Shown piece after piece: positions 55,112 to 62,965 of a DNA stretch of 64,000 nucleotides. The stretch is from Flavobacterium foetidum (GTDB lineage: Bacteria > Bacteroidota > Bacteroidia > Flavobacteriales > Flavobacteriaceae). A program made the translations under genes and the position numbers. The notes below the pieces were generated by a model. It searched no databases. It had not been told where the DNA came from and saw only the letters and a list, made by a program, of their open reading frames with translations. The stretch spans positions 1 to 64,000 of the forward strand of contig NZ_SJTF01000005.1 in assembly GCF_004634245.1 (NCBI RefSeq). The letters run 5' to 3'. How positions within the stretch are numbered: the stretch's first letter is position 1; the number at the start of each line of letters is the position of its first letter.

Positions 55112-55210
55112 TTTAACCGCAAAGTTCGCAAAGGAAAAAGCGCAAAGTTCGCAAAGATGAAAATTAACTTTGCGAACCTTGCGTAAAACTTTGCGAACTT
55201 TGCGGTTAAA
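55112..55210. repeat. Intergenic hairpin repeat of the CTTTGCGG family, copy 2
   Basis: TTTAACCGCAAAGTTCGCAA (from 55112) faces TTGCGAACTTTGCGGTTAAA (to 55210), a perfect 21-base arm. It continues inward as a second imperfect pair (GCGCAAAGTTCGCAAAG facing CTTTGCGAACCTTGCG). It lies between lutA and lutB and is related to the copy at 39,838-39,935. Confidence 0.85.
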
Positions 55211-55231
55211 CTTTATACTCAACATCTGTTC

Positions 55232-55972
55232 TTAGTTTTCGAGTGAATTTAATATTTCGGCAATATGGATGGTTTTGATCCTACTTTTCTGTCTTTTCAG
55301 AATTCCGTCCAAATGCATTAAGCAAGACATATCTCCACCTGTAATATAATCCACATCGTGACTTTCGTGATCTTTGATACGATCTTGTCCCATTTTTACA
55401 GAAACGGCTTCTTCGGTCACACAAAATGTACCTCCAAAACCACAGCATTCGTCTTTTCTGGTTAAAGCAACTAGATCTAGATCTCTTATACTGTGTAATA
55501 ATTGTTCAGGCTTAGAGAAAAATGGTGCATTCAACTCTGACATCTGCGAAAGCTTCAATCCACGCTGACCGTGACAGCTCACATGCATTCCTACCCTAAA
55601 CGGAAATCTTCCGTTGATATGGTCAATTTTTAAAACATCTGTAATGAACTCGGTAAGTTCGTAAACTGTATTTCGAATTGCCGTTGCTTTCTCTTCCTGT
55701 TTTTCGTCGTGTAGATGGTCTTTTACATGCAAAACACAGCTTCCAGAAGGGCAAACGATATAATCAAAACCTGAGAAATTAGCAATAAAATTGGCATCAC
55801 ATCCTTTTGTTAAATGAGCATAACCACTGTTTGCCATTGGTTGTCCACAGCAGGTTTGTCCCATCGGAAAATGCACTTCACAGCCTAATTTCTGTAGTAA
55901 TTCGTAGGTTGCAATTCCTACTTTTGGGTAAAATTGGTCGACATAACAAGGTATAAAAAGTCCAATTTTCAT
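55232..55972 (-). CDS. lutA: LutA, lactate utilisation protein (CCG-domain Fe-S protein)
   Basis: This 246-residue protein is of the GlpC/LutA type with two cysteine-rich CCG domains. The first has GLFIPCYVDQFYP and QTCCGQPMANSGYAH, then YIVCPSGSCVLHV. The second has VGMHVSCHGQRGL and DECCGFGGTFCV followed by GGDMSCLMHLDGI. These cysteines bind an iron-sulfur cluster or a related cofactor in heterodisulfide reductase-like proteins. The length matches Bacillus LutA (about 238). It lies 93 bases downstream of the FGGY kinase gene and may be read from the rhamnose genes. In that case it would complete the oxidation of the L-lactate formed from rhamnose. Confidence 0.92.
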   Translation of the reverse strand: MKIGLFIPCYVDQFYPKVGIATYELLQKLGCEVHFPMGQTCCGQPMANSGYAHLTKGCDANFIANFSGFDYIVCPSGSCVLHVKDHLHDEKQEEKATAIRNTVYELTEFITDVLKIDHINGRFPFRVGMHVSCHGQRGLKLSQMSELNAPFFSKPEQLLHSIRDLDLVALTRKDECCGFGGTFCVTEEAVSVKMGQDRIKDHESHDVDYITGGDMSCLMHLDGILKRQKSRIKTIHIAEILNSLEN

Positions 55973-56065
55973 ATTGTAGTATTTAGTGTGTTGTTCATTC
56001 GGCGTATAATAGGAAATCGTGAAAATTTGTTTTCTGCAAATTTACGACATACAAACCGTTTTAGC

Positions 56066-57427
56066 CTAATGTTTATAGAATTTCAAGTCAATTAAATCGT
56101 TCTGAATTGGTTTTGGATTCCAGTTTTCATGAATCGCAAGCGCCGCTCCCAAAGCACTCGCCTGAGCCATAGAAGCTGCGTAAACTTCCACATCTGGAAA
56201 AGCCTCCGCTAATAAATTCATATAAATTGAATTTTTGCTGAATCCGCCATCTACAAAAATCTTTTTTACAGGACTGTTGTGGATAACCAGATTAGTAGAG
56301 AAAACTTGCTGCTCTACCAAATCGAGCATCAATTGATGATAAGCTGTTTCATAATCTTTAAACTGCGAAAGGTCTCTTTTCTGAAACGGACACTCGTTTA
56401 AAATATCAAAATCATACTTCTTCGGATAAAAAATCTGATAATTAAGTGAACGAAGATTAGAGGTGATTTTTTTATCAAAATAAACCTCTTTGTAAGTATC
56501 AACAGGCACTTTAAAGTGTTCTGCTAATCTTTTGGTTTGTACTTCATGTTCGTTTCCAGCAAACAAACGTGCCGCTTTAACGGGTTTGTTTGTGTATTGC
56601 ATGTAACACAAACAATCGTGCTGTAACTCTTCAAAAGTCAACGGCTTATTATTAAAAGGATTGAGAGAAATACTCCAAGTTCCAGTCGATAATAATACGA
56701 AAGGTTCTGTAAAGTTTATGGTATACGGAATTATTGCCGAAGAACTATCGTGAAGTCCCGTACCAATAGATAATCCTTCTTTTGTTTTTATAACATCTTT
56801 ACCATAATAAATCGGAGGCAATTTAGTGTCAATTCCCTCGCTTTTTAACCATTTATGATATTTCATTTTTTTGAAATTCCACAAATTGGTATGACAGCCA
56901 ATACTTGTAATATCAGCGTAAGCTTCATTAGTCAAAAGAAAACTCAAAAACTGTGGCAAATGCAGACAGTATTTTACTTTTTGAAATAATTCAGGCTTTT
57001 CTTCTTTTAATCGGTAAATCTGCATTCCAGAATTCAGACTTCCTAAAACAGGCGAAGCAGTTTTTACAGCAAACTTTTCTTCTCCCTTATATTTTTTATA
57101 AAAATCAGATTTTAATTCCTCTGGATAATCTTTCAGATAATTATACAAAGGAGTTAAAACTTTTCCGTTTTCGTCTACATAAACAAAACTGGCTCCGTAA
57201 GTGCTGAAATTGATTGCTTTTAAAACATAATCGGTCAGTTTTTTAATTTCTTCTAATCGGTCTAAAACCCATTTTTGAAGAACCTCTATATCTTCGCAGG
57301 GAAAACCGTCTTCGTCTTTTGTCTCCTCCAGATTAACTGATTTTTCCCAGACAATTTTATAATTTTCATTAAATAAAAAAACCTTTTTGTTTGTTTTACC
57401 AATATCAAAAATCGCAACTACATTCAT
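56066..57427 (-). CDS. FGGY-family carbohydrate kinase, probable L-rhamnulokinase
   Basis: FGGY kinases phosphorylate sugars or polyols with ATP. This 453-residue protein opens VVAIFDIGKTNKKVFLFNEN (phosphate-1 motif) and has NFSTYGASFVYVDENGKVL. The C-terminal ATP domain includes LLSTGTWSISLNPF and FVDGGFSKNSIYMNLLAEAF. It is a divergent member, unlike E. coli RhaB in much of its length. Its position between the L-rhamnose isomerase gene and lutA makes L-rhamnulose the likely substrate, giving L-rhamnulose 1-phosphate. The gap to the isomerase gene holds an inverted repeat. A role on L-fuculose is the main alternative. Confidence 0.8.
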   Translation of the reverse strand: MNVVAIFDIGKTNKKVFLFNENYKIVWEKSVNLEETKDEDGFPCEDIEVLQKWVLDRLEEIKKLTDYVLKAINFSTYGASFVYVDENGKVLTPLYNYLKDYPEELKSDFYKKYKGEEKFAVKTASPVLGSLNSGMQIYRLKEEKPELFQKVKYCLHLPQFLSFLLTNEAYADITSIGCHTNLWNFKKMKYHKWLKSEGIDTKLPPIYYGKDVIKTKEGLSIGTGLHDSSSAIIPYTINFTEPFVLLSTGTWSISLNPFNNKPLTFEELQHDCLCYMQYTNKPVKAARLFAGNEHEVQTKRLAEHFKVPVDTYKEVYFDKKITSNLRSLNYQIFYPKKYDFDILNECPFQKRDLSQFKDYETAYHQLMLDLVEQQVFSTNLVIHNSPVKKIFVDGGFSKNSIYMNLLAEAFPDVEVYAASMAQASALGAALAIHENWNPKPIQNDLIDLKFYKH

Positions 57428-57436
57428 TTTTTTAGT

Positions 57437-57545
57437 TAGAAGTTAGGAGTTATGGGTTATTCGTTGAGAGTTATTCGTTCGGTATGCTAAAAAGTTCAAT
57501 ATTCTATACTTAAAACTCCTAACGAATAACTCGTAACTAATAACT
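57437..57545. repeat. Intergenic inverted repeat between kinase and isomerase genes
   Basis: AGTTATTCGTT (about 57469-57479) faces AACGAATAACT (about 57519-57529), a perfect 11-base pair, and AGGAGTT / AACTCCT words flank it. GTTATGGGTTATTCGTTG and CGTAACTAATAACTTA extend the arms imperfectly. The element fills nearly the whole 128-base gap. Confidence 0.7.
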
Positions 57546-57555
57546 TAATATCAAA

Positions 57556-58830
57556 TTATAATCCTGTGGCCATTGTTTTCAAGCCTCTTTCTTCGATAAG
57601 ATTTTGTCTCACCTGAAGAGAACGATACAATGCTACAGGATTTAAAGCTGCTCCCGAACGAAGACGAGCTTCTGCTACTAATGCACGAACATCTGTACGG
57701 AAAGCATTTTGAAGAATTTCCTGTGCTTTTACCACGTCATTTTCTTCCTGTGCTTTTTCTAATGCTTTTCTGTCAACAGAAAGTGCTTGTGCATAAGCAA
57801 TCATAATCGCTTCAACAGACTGCAATAAATCTTCCAAAGGATCTTTGACGTTATGAGAAGCATCAATCATCCAGCCTAAATCTTTAGCGTGATTCATTCC
57901 TCTTGCGTCCATTCCTTCCACTAATTCATTAAAAATCAAGAATAATTGATATGGTTTTAATGCACCAGCAGTTAGATCGTCATCTCCGTATTTTGAGTCG
58001 TTAAAGTGGAAACCTCCTAATTTGTTTTCCATTAATAATAAAGAAACAATCTGTTCGATATTAGCATTTGGAAGGTGGTGGCCTAAATCTACCAAAGTCT
58101 GTGCTTTGTCGCCTAACTTTTTAACATACGAATAAGACTGTCCCCAATCTGCTACAGTGGTAGAATAAAAGTTAGGTTCAGCACATTTGTATTCTAAGAA
58201 TAATTTCCAGTTTGAAGGCAATGCATCATAGATTTCTTCTAAACTTTCTAATGTATTTTGGTATGCTTTTCTAAAGTTTAATTGTCCAGGAAAATTAGAA
58301 CCGTCTGCCAGCCAAACTGTTAAAGACTCAGATCCTAATTCGATTCCGTGTTTAATTACTTCAATGTTGTGAGCAATTGCTTGTTTTCGAACTGCTTTGT
58401 TTACGTTTTGTAGAGAACCGTACTTGTAAGTGTGCTCAGCATTTGCTTGATCTTGAAAAGTATTCGAGTTCATAGCATCAAACTTCAAACCGTGCTGTCC
58501 AGCAAGTGTTTTGATTGCACCATAGTTTGTTGGAATATCCCAAGGAATATGAAGTGAAATTGCACCAGAAGCATTGTTTAATTTATGAAGCAATCCAACG
58601 TCTTCAATTTTTTCTTCTAATGAACGAGGTTCTCCTCCTCCGGCGAAACGCCCAAAACGTGTTCCTCCTGTTCCTAAAGCCCAAGACGGAATGGCAATCT
58701 GAAAGTCGATTAATTTCTGAATAATAGCTTCTGTATCATTGATTTCTGAAGCTGTAAAAACTAATTTGTTTTGATGTTTTTTTACTAAATCCTCATTATG
58801 AGAATCAATATGGTTTGATGAGATCAACAT
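57556..58830 (-). CDS. rhaI: L-rhamnose isomerase of the RhaI type
   Basis: This 424-residue TIM-barrel isomerase converts L-rhamnose to L-rhamnulose using divalent metal. It resembles the Pseudomonas stutzeri RhaI type: IPSWALGTGGTRFGRFAGGG, ISLHIPWD, FDAMNSNTFQDQ, TVWLADGSNFPGQLNFRKAY, VDLGHHLPNANIE and GGFHFNDSKYGDDDLTAGA. The metal ligands of the family lie in the EYKCAEP, DLGHH and HFNDSKYGDDD segments, all present. P. stutzeri RhaI is about 430 residues. It is encoded with the kinase downstream and, after a gap with a terminator and a large inverted repeat, the fused aldolase upstream. Confidence 0.92.
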   Translation of the reverse strand: MLISSNHIDSHNEDLVKKHQNKLVFTASEINDTEAIIQKLIDFQIAIPSWALGTGGTRFGRFAGGGEPRSLEEKIEDVGLLHKLNNASGAISLHIPWDIPTNYGAIKTLAGQHGLKFDAMNSNTFQDQANAEHTYKYGSLQNVNKAVRKQAIAHNIEVIKHGIELGSESLTVWLADGSNFPGQLNFRKAYQNTLESLEEIYDALPSNWKLFLEYKCAEPNFYSTTVADWGQSYSYVKKLGDKAQTLVDLGHHLPNANIEQIVSLLLMENKLGGFHFNDSKYGDDDLTAGALKPYQLFLIFNELVEGMDARGMNHAKDLGWMIDASHNVKDPLEDLLQSVEAIMIAYAQALSVDRKALEKAQEENDVVKAQEILQNAFRTDVRALVAEARLRSGAALNPVALYRSLQVRQNLIEERGLKTMATGL

Positions 58831-58928
58831 AGTTATTAATATTTTTATAGAGTTTACAATATATAAATTTTATACGCTTAGTATATTTTTTTAACACACA
58901 ATACCTAGATTTTAGACACTGACGACAC

Positions 58929-59129
58929 GGATTCGCTATCGCGAAAACGCGGATTAACGCGGATTTTATTTTTTGGTTTCACACAGATTTAAAAAGGATT
59001 TGAGCAGATAACGCAGATCTTTTTTAAAATCATCTTAAATTAAAATCTTTTAGATCTGCTTAAATCTGTCTAAATCTGCGTGAAACAAAAAAATCCGTTT
59101 TTTTCAGCGTTTTTGCGATAGCGAATCCG
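58929..59129. repeat. Long inverted repeat before rhaI
   Basis: CGGATTCGCTATCGCGAAAA plus CGC (58929-58951) faces GCGTTTTTGCGATAGCGAAT plus CCG (59107-59129) with one mismatch over 23 bases. Inside, AGATTTAAAAAGGATTTGAG and GATCTGCTTAAATCTG words can pair further. The element takes up much of the 507-base gap between rhaI and the aldolase gene. AATCTGCGTGAAA (59077-59089) links it to the repeats at 7640 and 52815. Confidence 0.8.
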
Positions 59130-59254
59130 TTTAATCTGTGTTCTCTGTGTTTACTATTTTAAACTTATAGATCTTATATAAGCCAAACTCTGGTTTTACT
59201 TCACTTTTTTGTTAAGTTTTCCTTGTTAAAGCCAATTGTTATATGCTAAAAAAA

Positions 59255-59283
59255 TCTAACGTCCGAAAGATTCGAACGTTAGA
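59255..59283 (-). terminator. Intrinsic terminator after the fused aldolase gene
   Basis: TCTAACGTCCGAA (59255-59267) pairs with TTCGAACGTTAGA (59271-59283) with one mismatch. On the minus strand the stem is followed by TTTTTTTAGC. It lies 55 bases past the stop codon, so the rhaT-aldolase message probably ends here and rhaI likely has its own promoter. Confidence 0.75.
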
Positions 59284-59337
59284 CCACAAAAAACCACTTT
59301 TGCTTAAACAAACTTATATAAAAAACCTAAACAATCT

Positions 59338-61479
59338 TTATCTATAAAAGCCCATGGCTACACCACCGTCTACGTTTAAGGCGTTTCCTGTAGATTTACC
59401 TAGTAAACCTCCAACAAAAGCATAACAAGCGTTGGCAATATCATCTGGCAATATGATTTCATTTAATAACGTACGTTTTGCATAGTAAGCTGGAAGTTCT
59501 TCCACTGTGATTCCGTATGCTTTTGCACGACCTTCTGCCCATCCTCCAGACCAAATATTTGAGTCTGAAATTACAGCATCAGGATTTACTGTATTGACAC
59601 GAATTTTGTCTGCTCCAAGTTCTGCAGCCATTAAACGTGTTAAGTGCGCCTGAGCCGCTTTAGCTGAACCATAACCTGGGTTATTTGGACCTGCTACCAC
59701 AGCGTTTTTAGAAACGATATTTACAATATCTCCTCCAAAACCTTGTTTACGCATCACTTCGATTCCTGCTTTAGAAACAATAAATTGTCCTTTTACCAAG
59801 ATATCGTATAATCTATCCCATTCCTCTAAAGTATGGTCAGCAATAGATTTTGAAATACTGATTCCAGCGTTATTTACTACAATGTCAACACCTCCAAAAG
59901 CTAAACAAGCTTCATCTAATGCTTTTTCTGTACTTTCTGCGTCCGTAACGTTCAATAAAGTGCTAGAAACTGCATCTTTTCCAAATGTTTTTGTAAACTC
60001 AGCAGTTGCACCTTGCAAACGTTCTTCGTTGATATCGTTAATGACAACACAAGCACCTTCTTGAGCGAATTTTTTAGCGATAGCTTTACCAATTCCGCCC
60101 GCAGAACCTGTAATAAGAGCTACCCTTCCAGATAATGCTTTTGGTTTTGGCATACGCTGTAATTTAGCTTCTTCCAATAACCAATATTCAATATCAAAAG
60201 CTTCTTGGTGTGGCAATGAAGTATATTCAGAAACTGCTTCAGCACCTTTCATTACGTTTACCGCATTGATGTAATATTCTGAAGCTAAACGAGCCATTGT
60301 TTTATCTTTAGCAAAAGTGAACATACCAACTCCTGGATATAGAATCACAACCGGATTTGGGTCACGCATTGCTGGCGAATTAGATTTTTTACAAGCATTG
60401 TAATAATCTTTGTACATTGCACGGTATTGTTCAAAAGCTGGAGCCAATTTTGCTTTTACAGCCGCAACATCTGATAAGTCTTCGTTTGGATCTAATTCTA
60501 AAACTAAAGGGCTAATTTTAGTTCTTAAGAAGTGATCTGGACAAGAAGTTCCTAATGGAGCTAATTTTGAAAGATCATTAGAATTAATGAATTCCAAAAC
60601 TCTAGCATCATCTGTGTAATGACCAATCATTTGACGCTCTGATGAACAGAAACCTCTTAAGATTGGAGCCACTTTTGCTGCCTTTAACTTACGATCTGCT
60701 TCAGGAAGGCTTTCGATTTTCTTGCCACCAAAAACAGGACGTTTTTTTCCGTAATTTTCTTCAAGGTAAGCCGCACACTTCTCAATCACTTCAAGTGTAT
60801 TGATGTAGCTTTCAAATGCAGTGTCTCCCCAAGTAAATAATCCGTGAGAACCTAACATGATTCCTCTTAATTTTTTACCGTTTTGAGCCGCTTCTTCTAA
60901 ACAAGCTCTTAACTGAAGACCAAGGTCAAATCCTGGACGTTGCCATCCTACCCAACCGATTTCTCCGTTGAATAATTCTTCTGTGATTTTCTTTCCATCT
61001 TTCGCTGCAGCGATAGCAATAGCTGCATCTGGATGAAGGTGATCTATATGTTTGAATGGAAGAAAACCATGTAAAGGCGTATCGATTGAAGGCGCTTTTG
61101 ACGCTAAATCGAAAATACAGTGGTTGAATAATTCTACCATTTCGTCTTCAAACTCAATTCCTCTGTAAACATTTTCAAGATTACGAAGTCTGTCTAAATA
61201 CAAAGCCGCACAACCTGATTTTGTTAAAGTTCCAATATCTCCTCCGGAACCTTTAATCCACATTACTTCAGAAGCTTCTCCTGTAAGAGGATCTTTATCG
61301 GTAATTTTTACAGAAGTATTCCCACCTCCGTAGTTGGTCAGTCTTAAATCTGCACCTAACAAGTTAGAACGATAAATAAAAAGCGCTACTTCATCACCTG
61401 CTAATGCTGCTGCCTTAGCGTCATCCCAAAGGTAGCTTACATGCTTAAAATTCATATTAATTGTGTTTGTATTTGACAT
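59338..61479 (-). CDS. Bifunctional L-rhamnulose-1-phosphate aldolase / L-lactaldehyde dehydrogenase
   Basis: This 713-residue fusion cleaves L-rhamnulose 1-phosphate to dihydroxyacetone phosphate and L-lactaldehyde, and oxidises the latter to L-lactate. The class II aldolase domain covers about residues 20-430 (RLTNYGGGNTSVKITD, VMWIKGSGGDIGTL, HLHPDAAIAIAAAKDG, GIMLGSHGLFTWGD). The short-chain dehydrogenase domain covers about 450-713. Its NAD motif is ALITGSAGGIGKAIAKKF, with NNAGIS, and the catalytic YGSAK pair lies in NPGYGSAKAAQAHLTRLM. The same fusion is known as RhaEW in Bacillus and RhaD in rhizobia. It lies 28 bases after rhaT and is followed by a terminator. Confidence 0.92.
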   Translation of the reverse strand: MSNTNTINMNFKHVSYLWDDAKAAALAGDEVALFIYRSNLLGADLRLTNYGGGNTSVKITDKDPLTGEASEVMWIKGSGGDIGTLTKSGCAALYLDRLRNLENVYRGIEFEDEMVELFNHCIFDLASKAPSIDTPLHGFLPFKHIDHLHPDAAIAIAAAKDGKKITEELFNGEIGWVGWQRPGFDLGLQLRACLEEAAQNGKKLRGIMLGSHGLFTWGDTAFESYINTLEVIEKCAAYLEENYGKKRPVFGGKKIESLPEADRKLKAAKVAPILRGFCSSERQMIGHYTDDARVLEFINSNDLSKLAPLGTSCPDHFLRTKISPLVLELDPNEDLSDVAAVKAKLAPAFEQYRAMYKDYYNACKKSNSPAMRDPNPVVILYPGVGMFTFAKDKTMARLASEYYINAVNVMKGAEAVSEYTSLPHQEAFDIEYWLLEEAKLQRMPKPKALSGRVALITGSAGGIGKAIAKKFAQEGACVVINDINEERLQGATAEFTKTFGKDAVSSTLLNVTDAESTEKALDEACLAFGGVDIVVNNAGISISKSIADHTLEEWDRLYDILVKGQFIVSKAGIEVMRKQGFGGDIVNIVSKNAVVAGPNNPGYGSAKAAQAHLTRLMAAELGADKIRVNTVNPDAVISDSNIWSGGWAEGRAKAYGITVEELPAYYAKRTLLNEIILPDDIANACYAFVGGLLGKSTGNALNVDGGVAMGFYR

Positions 61480-61507
61480 ATAGTATTTATATTGTTTTTC
61501 TAGTTAT

Positions 61508-62578
61508 TTATAATGAGTTGCCTATTCCGACCAAAACAATTGAAAGCATCATTAACGCTATTCCTAAAATAAAAGTTCTAAAAGTTCCTTTAGAAACGCC
61601 AGTCCATTCTTTCAGATAAAAGCCCCAGAAGTTGGCTGTCAAAATTATGGTTGCCATATGAAGAATCCATGAACTTGCTCCGTTTCCTAATTTGCTTTCT
61701 CCCATTCCGTAGAAGAAAAACTGAAGAAACCACATTGTTCCTGCAAGTGCAGAGAAAAGCACGTTTTTAGCAATTGGAGTAGATGTATTGGTGTAGTCGC
61801 CAATAGTTTTATTTTTAAAGTTCAAATAAATACAATAGATGAAGTTTGTAGTCAAACCTCCCCAAAGTATTATAATGTAACTTACATTGTTCTGAAAAAG
61901 GAATTCTCCCTGATTGGGATGCAATACCTTCCATGCATTGTTTGCTGCATCAGCCATAGGTTTTGCCGCTTCAATTCCAAAATTGAAAAATGAGCTCAAA
62001 ATACCAGACACAATAGCGATGATAAGACCTTTTACCAAACTGAAATCTTTGTCTTTATCTTCATGGCCTGTCGCGAAATCTTTTTCTTTAAGCATTCCTG
62101 CTTTTCCTAAAATCGCAATACCAATAATACATACCAATACGCCGCCTAAAACCATCTGCCCTCCAGAGCTTGCAAACATATCACTGATTGATTCTTTGCC
62201 TTCTTCTGCGTTAAAATGATAATAAATTGGTGGAATTAAGGCTCCAAAAGCAGAACAAAATCCTAAAGTAATCGAATTTCCTAGCGACATTCCCAAATAG
62301 CGAACACCTAATCCGTAAGTTAGTCCTCCTATACCCCAAATCAGTCCCATTGTAAAGGCCAGTGCTTTTACCGAAGGCGAAGCTGCCGCAATTATTTCTG
62401 TGAAATTTGGAATCGTTAAATAAGCTGCAATTGGTGGTACGATAAGCCAGGAAAAAAAGCCTCCAATTAGCCAATAGCTTTCCCAAGCCCAATTTTTTAC
62501 TTTCTTAAACGGCATATAAAAACTGCCTGAAGAAAATCCTCCGATAGAATGAAAAATGATTCCTAATATTGATTCCAT
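61508..62578 (-). CDS. rhaT: L-rhamnose/proton symporter RhaT
   Basis: This 356-residue integral membrane protein has ten predicted membrane segments and imports L-rhamnose with a proton. The RhaT-type opening is clear: HSIGGFSSGSFYMPFKKVKN, WAWESYWLIGGFFSWLIVPP. It continues with ALAFTMGLIWGIGGLTYGLG, then VRYLGMSLGNSITLGFCSAF. The C-terminal part has FFFYGMGESKLGNGASSWIL and a final hydrophobic helix. E. coli RhaT is 344 residues. It is the first gene of the minus-strand rha transcript, with a candidate operator about 80 bases upstream. Confidence 0.93.
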   Translation of the reverse strand: MESILGIIFHSIGGFSSGSFYMPFKKVKNWAWESYWLIGGFFSWLIVPPIAAYLTIPNFTEIIAAASPSVKALAFTMGLIWGIGGLTYGLGVRYLGMSLGNSITLGFCSAFGALIPPIYYHFNAEEGKESISDMFASSGGQMVLGGVLVCIIGIAILGKAGMLKEKDFATGHEDKDKDFSLVKGLIIAIVSGILSSFFNFGIEAAKPMADAANNAWKVLHPNQGEFLFQNNVSYIIILWGGLTTNFIYCIYLNFKNKTIGDYTNTSTPIAKNVLFSALAGTMWFLQFFFYGMGESKLGNGASSWILHMATIILTANFWGFYLKEWTGVSKGTFRTFILGIALMMLSIVLVGIGNSL

Positions 62579-62965
62579 TTACTGTTTTTTGGTTGTGGTT
62601 ACTCTGATAGTTAATTTGGTTTTGTAAAATAATAGAATGTAAAAAACAAAACTGTCCTGTACTATCCTTGTACAGCAATTGCAATTATGTTAAAACTGGA
62701 TATTTAATGCAAAGAAGCTGGCATTATTATTGTAAAAATAAATTTAAAAACGCTATTTTAGCAATCGATTTCGTAATTATTGAATCTGCAATTTGCAGTT
62801 AACAACCAGATTACGCTAAATATAAAGTAAGCCTTATTTAAAAAGCTTTTTTGAGTAAGAAAAATAGCAGAAAATATTTTTCTGGCATTATTTGAAGAGT
62901 TTTTAAAAAAATTATAATTTAAAATTCGTTTTTTTATTGATTAAACGAATCTTCAGCAGATAATC
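62579..62965. promoter_or_regulatory. Divergent control region of rhaT and the GntR-type regulator
   Basis: This 387-base gap separates rhaT (minus) from the regulator gene (plus). It is AT-rich and holds no gene. It must carry both promoters, but I could not fix a clear TTG / TAnnTTTG pair for either direction. The best regulatory element seen is the dyad at 62657-62675. Confidence 0.5.
62657..62675. promoter_or_regulatory. Candidate operator for the GntR-type regulator
   Basis: CTGTAC (62657-62662) and GTACAG (62670-62675) form a perfect 6-base inverted pair around TATCCTT. The TGTAC...GTACA pattern is of the kind bound by GntR-family regulators. It lies 79 bases before rhaT, in the space shared with the regulator gene. 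Confidence 0.45.
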
